Source: Streptomyces diastatochromogenes
GTDB lineage: Bacteria; Actinomycetota; Actinomycetes; Streptomycetales; Streptomycetaceae
DNA length: 60,641 nucleotides
Direction: 5' to 3'
Assembly (NCBI RefSeq): GCF_002242805.1
Contig: NZ_MCGQ01000001.1
Span: forward strand, 92,990-153,630
This document shows positions 9,666 through 17,788 of the stretch, in pieces. Within the stretch, counting starts at the first letter, position 1. Every line of letters begins with the position of its first letter. A program made the position numbers and the translations under genes. Below the pieces are notes generated by a model, which was not told the DNA's origin, ran no database searches, and saw only the letters and a list, made by a program, of their open reading frames with translations.

Positions 9666-9826
9666 TGCCCAGCTGACGATCATCCGCGAAACCTGCCGAG
9701 GGATGATCGCCCCCACCGCCCCTCAAGATGGTCTCCCGGACCGTAACGGCCAGTGGGTGCATCCGGGTTCCACCTCTCTTCGCGTCGATTCCCGCCCACG
9801 ATGGCGTGCCGCCGCATCACGGCGCC

Positions 9827-11113
9827 TTACAGCTCGTCGAGACTCGCCGCGAGTCGGTCGACGAGCAGATCCACGTGCTCGCGCGTGAAGACCATCGGCG
9901 GCCGGATCTTCAGGACGTTGTCGTGCGGGCCGATCTTGCTGATCAGGACGCCCTTGCGGCGCATGGCCTCCACGATCTGCTTCGTCTGCGCCGTGGCGGG
10001 ACGGCCGGTCTCGTCGACGAAGTCGAGGCCGAAGAACAGCCCCGTGCCCCTCACTGCCCTGACCAGGGGCTGTCGTGCGGCCAGCTTCTCCAGCAGGTCA
10101 TGCGCGTAGCTGCCGACATCATGAGCGCCGCGCTGCAGGCCGCGGTCGATCGTCTCCCGAAGTACTGCCATGCCTGCGGCGGCGGAGACCGGATTCCCGG
10201 CGAAGGTGTTGAAGTACAGGTTGGCCGCGCCGAACTCGTCAAGCAGGTCGGTGGTGGTCACCACGCCGCCCAGAGGATGGCCGTTGCCCAAAGGCTTACC
10301 CAGGGTGACCAGATCGGGGGCAATGCCGTACAACTCGTGGCCCCAGAAGTGTGATCCAGCGCGACCAAGTCCGGACTGGACCTCATCGGCGACGATCAGA
10401 CCCCCGGCAGACCGAACCAAGTCGGTGAGGGCCGCGATGTATCCGGCGGGCGGCCGCAGCAGTCCCTCGGTCGAGAACAGCGGGTCGAAGAGTAGGGCCG
10501 ACACGCCGTGGCCTGCCTCCTTCAACGAGGCGATAGCGGCTTCGGCCTCGGCGAGGGCCTCCGTCAGCAGGACCTCCTCCGACCGGGGGTCACTGTCGAG
10601 GTCCGGTATGTGCAGGGCGCGGACATGGGACCCGAACGGCTCCTTGACCCGCAGGCCCGTAGTGAGTTCGGCGAGGCTGGCCGTGTTGCCGTGGTAGCTG
10701 AAGTCCGTGACGAGGACGCCCGTGCTCCGGGTGTGCTGGCGAGTCATGCGCAAGGCCAGTTCGTTGGCTTCGGACCCGCTGTTGGTGAACAGCACCTTGT
10801 CCAGGTGCGGCGCGAACGTCTCGAGCAGAGCCTCGGCGTATTCCACCACCGGCTCGGAGAGGTAACGCGTGTGGATGTTGAGACGACCGGCCTGCTCGGC
10901 GATCGCCCTCACGACCACAGGATTGCAATGCCCCACGTGCGGCACGTTGTTGTAGGCGTCGAGATAGTCGATCCCGTCCGCACCACGGAGCCACACTCCC
11001 TGGCCCGAGACCACGTGAAGGGGCTCGTCGTAGAACGTGGGCGAGTGCGGACCCAGCGTCGCCCTTCGCCGGGCCAGCAACTCTCTGTCGCCTTGCGGGT
11101 TGGCGGTCATCAT
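9827..11113 (-). CDS. Class III aminotransferase, phospho-lyase-like (ETNPPL/PHYKPL type)
   Basis: A 428-residue PLP enzyme. PLP-binding features are 'LFTNSGSEANELALR' near residues 108-122, Asp243 in 'IVADEVQSG' and the Schiff-base Lys273 in 'LGKPLGNGHP'. The stretch 'DAYNNVPHVGHCNP' followed by 'NIHTRYL' resembles ethanolamine-phosphate and phosphohydroxylysine phospho-lyases, which eliminate phosphate and ammonia to give an aldehyde. Two ATGs (11113 and 11110) both follow GGAG. The nearby APH-type kinase would supply the phosphorylated substrate. Ordinary omega-transamination is the alternative. The gene has the shared TGAAC promoter 265 bases upstream. Confidence 0.87.
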   Translation of the reverse strand: MMTANPQGDRELLARRRATLGPHSPTFYDEPLHVVSGQGVWLRGADGIDYLDAYNNVPHVGHCNPVVVRAIAEQAGRLNIHTRYLSEPVVEYAEALLETFAPHLDKVLFTNSGSEANELALRMTRQHTRSTGVLVTDFSYHGNTASLAELTTGLRVKEPFGSHVRALHIPDLDSDPRSEEVLLTEALAEAEAAIASLKEAGHGVSALLFDPLFSTEGLLRPPAGYIAALTDLVRSAGGLIVADEVQSGLGRAGSHFWGHELYGIAPDLVTLGKPLGNGHPLGGVVTTTDLLDEFGAANLYFNTFAGNPVSAAAGMAVLRETIDRGLQRGAHDVGSYAHDLLEKLAARQPLVRAVRGTGLFFGLDFVDETGRPATAQTKQIVEAMRRKGVLISKIGPHDNVLKIRPPMVFTREHVDLLVDRLAASLDEL

Positions 11114-11384
11114 CGCGTCTCCGTAGTCAAGATTGAACGGATAGGAAATATTTCACACTATTCGTAAAGTGCATTGTTTTTGATCTTCACGGCGATCGCA
11201 CCCTCTGACCCGCCGAGCACCCTTTGTTCCCGGCGGGCGAAGAATCGCCGATCCGTGACACTCGTCACCCCCATACGCCCGGTCGACACGACGGCGCGAA
11301 CCGAGCCTCCGACGACGGCTACGGCAACTCCGGGCCGCCGCACCGTTCAGGCATCTTCGTCACCCCTCCAAGATGTGCTTGCGA

Positions 11385-11446
11385 CTATAAGTTTCCCATA
11401 AGGAAAGAATCAACATGGTTTGACAAATGTTTGAACGCCTCGTACA
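11385..11446 (-). promoter_or_regulatory. Promoter and operator of the aminotransferase gene
   Basis: On the minus strand: TGTAC-GAGGC-GTTCA (one mismatch to the palindrome; 11432-11446), A, 17 bases, TTGATT (-35, 11408-11413), 17 bases, TTATAG (-10, 11385-11390). The spacing is identical to the kinase and SDR promoters. The implied leader to the ATG is about 265 nt. Confidence 0.6.
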
Positions 11447-11448
11447 AG
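11420..11448 (+). promoter_or_regulatory. Putative promoter of the tandem amidohydrolase genes
   Basis: On the plus strand TTGACA (11420-11425), 17 bases, TACAAG (11443-11448). The palindrome at 11432-11446 overlaps its spacer and -10, so a protein that activates leftward could repress rightward. The remaining bases between 11114 and 11502 carry no gene. Confidence 0.45.
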
Positions 11449-11502
11449 TTTCCCGGGGATGATCCCCTCCAAACACATCCACCTTCGGCCAGGAGAGTGA
11501 CA

Positions 11503-13245
11503 ATGAGTCACGTGACGCATGCCGGACAATCCGATGTCATCTACATGAATGGGGAGGTGCTGGTCGATTCTCGCGGCGAAGCCGCCGAGGCCATCCTCAT
11601 TCGCGGAGGCCGTGTCGCCGCGGTCGGTTCGAACGCCGAGGTTCTGAGCGCCGCGGGTACGGGAGTCGAGCGTCAAAGCCTGGACGGGGCCACTGTCATC
11701 CCCGGCCTGGTCGACACCCACCCGCACTTGATGCACTTCTCCGCGATGCGGGCTCCGCTCGTGGACATCACCCAGGCGCGTGATCACGCCGACATCGTCG
11801 CGGCGATCCGGAAGAAGGCCGGGGAGGTCCCTGCCGGGGAGTGGATCCTGACCACTCCGGTCGGGGAGTACCACTACTTCCACCGGCGGTCCTGGCGTGA
11901 TCTGGCCGAGGGCGCGCTGCCCGACCGGTATGTCCTGGACCGGGCCGCTGCGGACCATCCGGTGCTTATCCAGGCGGTGGCCCCGGTGCTGCCGAACGTG
12001 GTGGCGATGAACTCCGCGGCCCTGGCCAGGTGCGGTATCGATGCGTCGACTCCCGACCGTGTGAACAACGTGTGGATCGAGAAGGACGCCGATGGTGTGC
12101 CCACCGGCATCCTGCGCGGCAGCGTCACGAGCTACTACAACCAGGACCCGTTCTTCAACAGCCTGCGGGAGCAGATGCCCGAGCTGATCCAGCGCGAGTA
12201 CGTCGTCGACGCGCTGCTGCAGGCGGTCCAGGGTTACAACGCCATGGGCATCACCACGGTCTACGAGGGCCACGCCATCGAGATCGGGCAGATCGAGCTC
12301 TACCGCGCCCTGGGCGCGCAGGGCGTGCTGAACCTGCGCGTCCAGACGGCCCCGGAGATTCAGGGCACGGCACTGCCCGCAGACAGGCCCAAGTCGGCCG
12401 AGGAGGTACGTGCGCTGCTGGAGACGGCCCTGGCGATGCGGACACTCGACGACGACTGGGTACGCGTCGACGGTGTCACCGCCTGCACCTACGGCACCTG
12501 TTACAGCGGCAACGTCCTCTCCCACGACGGCTACCTGGACCCCTACGGGAACCTCACCCACGGCCACCGCGCGATCAGCGAAGAGAACATGCGGCTCGCC
12601 TTCGACTTCTGCGCCGAGCACGGGCTGCGCCTGAACGTCGTCTCCATCACCCCCGACGAGCACGACGAGAACATCGCGCTCGCCGAGGAGACGATCCGCA
12701 AGCACGGCCTCGACCGCCTGGACGCCGTGATCCAGCACGCCGAGATGACCCGCCCGGGCCAGTCGAAGCGACTCGCCGAACTGGGCTTCGACCTGACGGT
12801 CAGCTCGAGCTTCACCTTCGGCAAGGGCGACATGATCGCCGAACGGTTCGGCCCCGAGGCACTGAAGCTGCTCAACACCTTCCACACGCACCTCGACGCC
12901 GGGCTCTCCGCCGCCGGCGGCATGGACTGGGGACCCACCAACCCCTTCGAGCAGATGCAGCTTGCCGTCACCCACCAGATGTTCCCGAGTGGACGCACCA
13001 ACGCGGGCCCCGCCCAGGTCATCTCGCGCGCCGAGGCGTTCCACATGTGGACCGGCGCCGGCGCGAAGGTGCTCCGCTGGGACGGCATCGGCACCCTCAC
13101 CCCCGGCAACCACGCCGACCTCGCCATCGTCGACCGCAACCCGATCACCTGCGACATCGACGCCCTCCCCGCCACCCGCGTGCTCCGCACCCACATCGCC
13201 GGCCGCCTCGTCCACGACAACGGCGCGCTCCCCGCTCACGCGTAG
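11503..13245 (+). CDS. YtcJ-type amidohydrolase, first of a tandem pair
   Basis: The ATG at 11503 follows AGGAG (11491-11495); upstream in-frame extension is not supported. The 580-residue protein has H73 and H75 in 'VDTHPHLMHF', a late 'GMDWGPTNPFEQM' segment in place of the usual GSDWP motif, and the closing 'GNHADLAIVDRNPI' strand typical of the amidohydrolase superfamily. It is much closer to the next gene than to the one at 5914: both share 'ITTVYEGH'/'VTTVYEGH' and the DWGP motif. Probable hydrolysis of an N-substituted amide or imide; substrate unknown. Confidence 0.9.
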   Translation: MSHVTHAGQSDVIYMNGEVLVDSRGEAAEAILIRGGRVAAVGSNAEVLSAAGTGVERQSLDGATVIPGLVDTHPHLMHFSAMRAPLVDITQARDHADIVAAIRKKAGEVPAGEWILTTPVGEYHYFHRRSWRDLAEGALPDRYVLDRAAADHPVLIQAVAPVLPNVVAMNSAALARCGIDASTPDRVNNVWIEKDADGVPTGILRGSVTSYYNQDPFFNSLREQMPELIQREYVVDALLQAVQGYNAMGITTVYEGHAIEIGQIELYRALGAQGVLNLRVQTAPEIQGTALPADRPKSAEEVRALLETALAMRTLDDDWVRVDGVTACTYGTCYSGNVLSHDGYLDPYGNLTHGHRAISEENMRLAFDFCAEHGLRLNVVSITPDEHDENIALAEETIRKHGLDRLDAVIQHAEMTRPGQSKRLAELGFDLTVSSSFTFGKGDMIAERFGPEALKLLNTFHTHLDAGLSAAGGMDWGPTNPFEQMQLAVTHQMFPSGRTNAGPAQVISRAEAFHMWTGAGAKVLRWDGIGTLTPGNHADLAIVDRNPITCDIDALPATRVLRTHIAGRLVHDNGALPAHA

Positions 13246-13253
13246 CCGAAGAC

Positions 13254-13290
13254 GACGTGGCGTTGGACCCACTGCTCCCAGCGCCACGTC
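13254..13290. promoter_or_regulatory. Hairpin between tandem amidohydrolase genes (first)
   Basis: GACGTGGCG / CGCCACGTC, 9-bp stem with a 19-nt loop, begins 8 bases after the stop of the first amidohydrolase. It may be a terminator, or a processing site that sets the ratio of the two products. Confidence 0.4.
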
Positions 13291-13292
13291 AC

Positions 13293-13341
13293 CGTCCCTG
13301 CGTGACGGCCTGTCGCGCACCACGGGCCGCACGCAGGGACG
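13293..13341. promoter_or_regulatory. Hairpin between tandem amidohydrolase genes (second)
   Basis: CGTCCCTGCGTG / CACGCAGGGACG, a perfect 12-bp stem with a 25-nt loop, lies directly after the first hairpin. It has no T tract. Two strong stems in a row suggest termination or mRNA stabilisation. Confidence 0.45.
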
Positions 13342-13403
13342 GCACCCGACGCAGAAGGGCCGTTCGGCCCGCACGAAGCAATCACCAGATCATGGAGCAA
13401 ACA

Positions 13404-15170
13404 GTGACCTCGTCAACTGACCGGGGTGGGGACCCCAGCCGTCCCAAAATGCCCGACCACGGCACGGGCAACCGCATCGTCCTCACCGGCGGCACCGTGC
13501 TGACCTGCGACGGTGACGACACCGAGGCCGAGGCGATCGCGATCGCCGGCGGCCGAGTACTGGCCGTCGGCGATGCGGACACGGTCCGCTCGGCCGCCGG
13601 GCCCGAAGCCCGGGTCGTGGACCTGGACGGCGCGACCGTGCTGCCCGGACTCATCGACACGCACCCTCACGTGCTGCATCTGGGGGTCATGGCGTACCCG
13701 TTGGTCGACCTGGCCGACGCCGTCGACCACGACGACATCGTGGCGAGGATCGCGGCGAAGGCCGCGCAGACGCCGGCCGGCCAGTGGGTGATGACCATGC
13801 CCGTCGGTGAACCCTCATACTTCATCCGCCGTTCCTGGCGCGACCTGAGGGAAGGCGAACTGCCCACCCGCGAGGTCCTGGACCGTGCCACCACCGAGCA
13901 CCCCGTGCTCATCCAGGCGTGGGGGCCGACCACGCCGAATGTGATGGTGTTCAACTCCGCCGGTCTGCGGGCGGTCGGCATCGACAGCAGCACCCCCGAC
14001 CGCGTGGAGGGTGTAGAGGTCGAGAAGGACTCGAACGGGATTCCCACCGGCCGGCTGCGGGGCCGGGTCAACAACATCTACAGCGGGGATGCCTTCACCG
14101 AGCAGTTGATGCGGAACCTGCCCATCCTCGACCCCGCCGACGTCCTGCCGGGAACCCAGCAGGCGATGCGTGAGTACAACGCCCTGGGCGTGACGACCGT
14201 CTACGAGGGTCATTCCCTGGACTTCCCCGAGATCAGCGCCTATCAGGCGCTGCGCAACGCGGGCGCCTCGACACTGCGCGTCCTGTGCTGTCCCGAGGCG
14301 CAGCCCAACGGCCTGCCGGGGAGTGCGCCCATCGACGACGAGACGCTCCTCATCCGCCTGGAACAGGCCGCCGCCATGGTTCAGCGGGAGGACGACATGC
14401 TGCGCGTCGACGGCATCTCGTTCGGGCGCGGTGGCCCGATCTCCTCCGGCATGATCCTTATGCGCGACCCCTACAGGGACGCGGACGGCAACCTCACCCT
14501 GGGCGCCTCGTTCCTGAGCCCCGAACGAGCGGAGACCGTGATCCGGTTCGCGCACGAACATGGGCTGCGCCTGAACATCGTGACGGCCGGAACCGCCGAG
14601 CACGACGTGAACCTGGACGTGCTGGAGAAGCTGGCAGGTGGTGGCACGCTGGACACCGACGGCCGCGCCTGGATCTTCCAGCACCTGTACTTCTTCGAGC
14701 CGGAGCACGCACGACGGGCCGCTGCCCTCGGCCTTGACGTCACAACCAGCATGTCGTTCTCCTGGGGCAAGGGTGAGCTGGCCCGCGGGCGGATCGGTGA
14801 GCACATGCTCGAACATCTGATCCCGCTTCGCAGGCTGCTCGACGCCGGGCTGCGCGTCGGTTGCGGCACCGACTGGGGGCCGAAGAACGTCTTCGAGCAC
14901 ATCGCGCTCGCTGTGGAGCCCACGTACGCGGGCAGCGGCGCCAAGGCCCCGACCCCCGGCATCACCCGCAGGGAGGCCCTGGCGATGTGGACCCGCGACG
15001 CGGCCCACGTCCTGCGCTGGGAAGGCATCGGCTCGCTCGAGCCCGGCAACTGGGCCGACCTCTGCGTGGTCGACCGCAATCCGCTGACCTGCCCGCTCGA
15101 GGACCTGCCCGCCACCGAGGTACGGGCGACGCTGCTGGCGGGCGAGCCCGTGCACGGCAGCCTCGCGTAG
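13404..15170 (+). CDS. YtcJ-type amidohydrolase, second of a tandem pair
   Basis: GTG at 13404 is preferred because GGAG lies 6 bases upstream; an ATG 12 bases earlier lacks a site. The 588-residue enzyme has H87 and H89 in 'IDTHPHVLHL', 'VTTVYEGHS', and 'CGTDWGPKNVFEHIALAV' near the end, followed by 'GNWADLCVVDRNPL'. It is a clear paralogue of the gene before it, so a duplication or two-step use of related substrates is likely. A long stem-loop closes the unit at 15187-15230. Confidence 0.9.
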   Translation: MTSSTDRGGDPSRPKMPDHGTGNRIVLTGGTVLTCDGDDTEAEAIAIAGGRVLAVGDADTVRSAAGPEARVVDLDGATVLPGLIDTHPHVLHLGVMAYPLVDLADAVDHDDIVARIAAKAAQTPAGQWVMTMPVGEPSYFIRRSWRDLREGELPTREVLDRATTEHPVLIQAWGPTTPNVMVFNSAGLRAVGIDSSTPDRVEGVEVEKDSNGIPTGRLRGRVNNIYSGDAFTEQLMRNLPILDPADVLPGTQQAMREYNALGVTTVYEGHSLDFPEISAYQALRNAGASTLRVLCCPEAQPNGLPGSAPIDDETLLIRLEQAAAMVQREDDMLRVDGISFGRGGPISSGMILMRDPYRDADGNLTLGASFLSPERAETVIRFAHEHGLRLNIVTAGTAEHDVNLDVLEKLAGGGTLDTDGRAWIFQHLYFFEPEHARRAAALGLDVTTSMSFSWGKGELARGRIGEHMLEHLIPLRRLLDAGLRVGCGTDWGPKNVFEHIALAVEPTYAGSGAKAPTPGITRREALAMWTRDAAHVLRWEGIGSLEPGNWADLCVVDRNPLTCPLEDLPATEVRATLLAGEPVHGSLA

Positions 15171-15186
15171 ATACGCCGTCGTCCCC

Positions 15187-15230
15187 CAACTTGGTCCGGC
15201 GCGCCCGCATGGTCGCGCCGGGCCAAGTTG
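15187..15230 (+). terminator. Terminator of the amidohydrolase operon
   Basis: CAACTTGG-t-CCGGCGCG pairs with CGCGCCGG-g-CCAAGTTG, a 17-bp stem with one mismatch and a 10-nt loop, 17 bases after the stop. The stem is strong, with no clear T run, as is common in Streptomyces. Confidence 0.7.
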
Positions 15231-15384
15231 CCTGCTGGGAAACCTGCAGGAGACGAGTCGTCACCGCTCAATCAGCGGCAACACGAGTCGGCTTGGGTGG
15301 CCGTGGTGGACGGTGTTCACGGCCGGCGCCTCGGCTCGGTGCCGATGTCGAGGATCCGGCAACAGCGGGCGCCACGAGCAGGAG

Positions 15385-15545
15385 AGCCTCTCCGACGCCG
15401 GTCAGCCTCTTCCCGGACAGCTCAGCCGGAACAACGCAGCGCCGACTTCACGCTCGAGAGACTTGATCTGCTGGCTGAGACAAGGCGAACCGTGCCGCAA
15501 CCGCTCCGTCGTCCTCGTCAGATTCCCCTCGGCGACCGTGCCGCA
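15385..15545 (-). pseudogene. LysR-type regulator, N-terminal HTH fragment
   Basis: On the minus strand a stretch reads 'VAEGNLTRTTERLRHGSPC' then 'LSQQIKSLEREVG' and 'LFRL', the classic LysR winged-helix start. The frame breaks about 45 codons in, and a displaced 'KRLTGVGEALL' follows in another frame. No effector domain is present. It is a relic between the amidohydrolase terminator and the next regulator. The rest of 15231-15574 shows nothing else. Confidence 0.55.
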
Positions 15546-15574
15546 GCATCAGAGCTGTCGCTGTTCCCCCTCGC

Positions 15575-16309
15575 TCACCTGTCGCCGGGCGCGGGACCCG
15601 CGTCGAGCCCGGCGAGGTCGGCCATCACGAGGATCTGGTGCTCGAAGTACTCCCGCCGCGCATCGATCAAGTCGTCGAGCCGACCGAAGACCTCGAAGGT
15701 GACCAGGCCGAAGAGTTGCGTCCACAGGGTGAAGGCGATGGCGATGACCGACTCGGGTGTCGGCTCGGTCCAAGCGGGCTTCGGCCCCTGCGACTCGTCC
15801 AGCAGCCGGCGCAGGTCCGCGGCGGTCGCCGCGGGCAGCGGTCGAGGCGGGATCGTCGGGAGCAGCCCGCGTTCAGCGGCGTCGAACAGGATGCCGATCA
15901 GCGTCAACACGACCTCCGAGGCCGGGCCCACCATCTCGGGCGGCGCCGCGTATCCCGGGACTGGGCTGCCGTAGATGAGGGCGTACTCGGCAGGGTGGTC
16001 CAGAGCCCACGAGCGCACGCCGTGGCTGAGCGCAAGGAACCGTGCCCGCAGGTCGTCGCGGGTCACGGCGGCTTCGGCATCTTTTGCGCTGGCCGCCAGC
16101 GCCACATAGGCGTCCGTGATCAAGGCGGTCAACAGGGCGTCGCGGCTCGGGAAGTAGCGGTACAGCGCCGACGGGACCAGGCCGGCATCTCGCGCGACCG
16201 CACGCAGGGACAGGTTCGCACCCTCCGTGGCCAAGTGCCGCTTCGCGATGGCGCGGATCTCCTCGGCCGTCTCGGCGCGGACTCGCGCGCGCAGTGATGG
16301 CACCGACAT
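15575..16309 (-). CDS. TetR-family transcriptional repressor
   Basis: The 244-residue protein begins at ATG 16309. The HTH reads 'LSLRAVARDAGLVPSALYRYF' with 'PSRDALLTALI' after it, and the C-terminus is a TetR_C_13-like helical domain. It is divergent from an NAD(P)-binding epimerase-like gene, and two palindromes in the shared gap (16351-16363 and 16398-16412) are its likely operators. The ribosome site is weak, so the exact start is uncertain; a longer frame upstream would run into the operators and is rejected. Confidence 0.88.
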   Translation of the reverse strand: MSVPSLRARVRAETAEEIRAIAKRHLATEGANLSLRAVARDAGLVPSALYRYFPSRDALLTALITDAYVALAASAKDAEAAVTRDDLRARFLALSHGVRSWALDHPAEYALIYGSPVPGYAAPPEMVGPASEVVLTLIGILFDAAERGLLPTIPPRPLPAATAADLRRLLDESQGPKPAWTEPTPESVIAIAFTLWTQLFGLVTFEVFGRLDDLIDARREYFEHQILVMADLAGLDAGPAPGDR

Positions 16310-16350
16310 GAGGGCATTCTCGCACAGCGCGAGAACGGCGAACCGAAGAG

Positions 16351-16412
16351 AGAACAGTGTTCTTGACAATCGGGTCGGCGAGTCCACAATGGACTGCGAG
16401 AACAGCGTTCTC
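16351..16412 (+). promoter_or_regulatory. Epimerase promoter with two TetR operators
   Basis: TTGACA (16363-16368), 16 bases, CACAAT (16385-16390) makes a good promoter. The perfect palindrome AGAAC-AGT-GTTCT (16351-16363) abuts the -35 and GAGAAC-AGC-GTTCTC (16398-16412) lies at the expected start of transcription. A weaker repeat TTCTCGC-5-GCGAGAA is at 16317-16335. Two near-identical sites bracketing the promoter fit repression by the adjacent TetR protein. Confidence 0.75.
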
Positions 16413-16447
16413 TGAACGAAACACTGTGCACTCTCGGAGGTGACACC

Positions 16448-17410
16448 ATGTCTTTGCACGTCATCGTCGGTGCCGGACCGGTCGGGTCGGCCACCGCACG
16501 CCTTCTCGCCAACCGGGGTGAACAGGTCCGCGTGGTGACGCGGCGCGGCACCGGCCCCGAACACCCCGGCGTCGAGCGGGTGGCCGCCGACGCCACCGAC
16601 GCGTCGGCCCTCGCCCGCCTGTGCGCGGGGGCGGCGGCGCTGTACAACTGCGCGAGCCCGCCCTACCACCGGTGGCCTCTTGACTGGCCGCCGCTGGCCG
16701 CGGCCTTCCTGGATGCGAGTCGAGACAGCGGCGCCGTGCTCGTCAGCACCGGCAACGTCTATGGCTATGGCCCGGTGGACGGCGCGATGACCGAACAACA
16801 TCCACTGCGGGCGACCGGCACGAAGGGCCGCGTCCGGGCAAAGATGTGGACTGACGCGCTCGCCGCGCACGACGCCGGCGAACTCCGCACCGCAGACGTG
16901 CGCTCGTCGGACTACCTCGGCGCAGGTACCCAATCGATGCTCACCATGGCCGTCCTGCCCAAGGTGCTGGCGGGAGCACGCGTGCGCGTTCCCGCGGATC
17001 TGGACGCGCCGCACAGCTGGACCTACGTCGGCGACGTCGCCCGCACACTGGTCACCGTCGCGGCTGACGAGAACGCCTGGGGCCGGGCTTGGCACGTGCC
17101 GAGCGCCGCGCCGGTGTCCCTCCGTGACCTCGCCACCCACGCGTGCAAGCTGGCCGACGCCCCTGCGCCCCGGCTGTCCACCATGCCGACGGCAGTGCTC
17201 TGGCTCGGCGGACTGGGCAACCCGCTGGTCCGTGAGCTGCGTGAGACGCAGTACCAGGTCCGTCGGCCGTTCGTGCTGGACTCCTCTGCCGCGACCGCAG
17301 CCTTCGGCATCCACCCCATCCCGATCGACGTGGCGCTGCGCGAGACTGTCGCGGGACTGCGCGACGGCCCAGTTGCACATACCGATTTCTCGGCAACAGC
17401 ATCCGGCTGA
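16448..17410 (+). CDS. NAD(P)-binding epimerase/dehydratase-like oxidoreductase
   Basis: ATG 16448 has GGAGGTG just upstream. The 320-residue protein starts with a Rossmann loop 'VGAGPVGSATARLL' (atypical SDR) and contains 'LVSTGNVYGYG' in place of the usual catalytic Ser/Tyr region of extended SDRs. 'HSWTYVGDVARTL' resembles the substrate-pocket strand of the NAD-dependent epimerase family. It is controlled from the divergent TetR gene. Substrate unknown; a sugar epimerase role is not implied. Confidence 0.8.
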   Translation: MSLHVIVGAGPVGSATARLLANRGEQVRVVTRRGTGPEHPGVERVAADATDASALARLCAGAAALYNCASPPYHRWPLDWPPLAAAFLDASRDSGAVLVSTGNVYGYGPVDGAMTEQHPLRATGTKGRVRAKMWTDALAAHDAGELRTADVRSSDYLGAGTQSMLTMAVLPKVLAGARVRVPADLDAPHSWTYVGDVARTLVTVAADENAWGRAWHVPSAAPVSLRDLATHACKLADAPAPRLSTMPTAVLWLGGLGNPLVRELRETQYQVRRPFVLDSSAATAAFGIHPIPIDVALRETVAGLRDGPVAHTDFSATASG

Positions 17411-17788
17411 GCTTCCGACAGCGCGGCCGTCGTCTGCATGGTGTCCCGAATCACCGCCGCCCACCCCCGCGCGACCAAGGCGTGAAGGGACGCCGGGTAC
17501 CGCACCGCCGCCATCAACCACGGTGCCTGCCTCAGCTTCGCCGTCCAGCCCGCCCCACGCCCGCCAGGTCATTTGATCCGGTTACTGAACGGGTCCCCAC
17601 TTGCTGAGTGTTTGGTCCCAGGTCAGGTTCCACGCCAGTTACAGGGTGGCTTCGCCGGTGAGTCTGCTGGCCATAAGGTCGATCATGGCTTCGGAGCAAG
17701 GCCCGCTGGACCTGCGAGGCCCCGGCAGTCAAACCAGCAACCTGGGCCGCGCGCCTTGCCCGCAGCCCAGGTCACCGGTGTCCGTGTC
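17411..17788. other. 378-base gap between convergent genes, no gene seen
   Basis: The gap between the epimerase and the SDR shows no frame with recognisable protein similarity on either strand. No clear terminator hairpin was found. A degraded IS end is possible but cannot be shown. Confidence 0.4.

Noticed and set aside
12030..13250. Long frames overlapping the first amidohydrolase on both strands
   Set aside because: They show Arg/Pro/His-rich shadow composition; the amidohydrolase frame carries the metal motifs and a ribosome site.
17573..17788. A short frame or IS remnant between epimerase and SDR
   Set aside because: No frame gave recognisable similarity and no end repeats were found.
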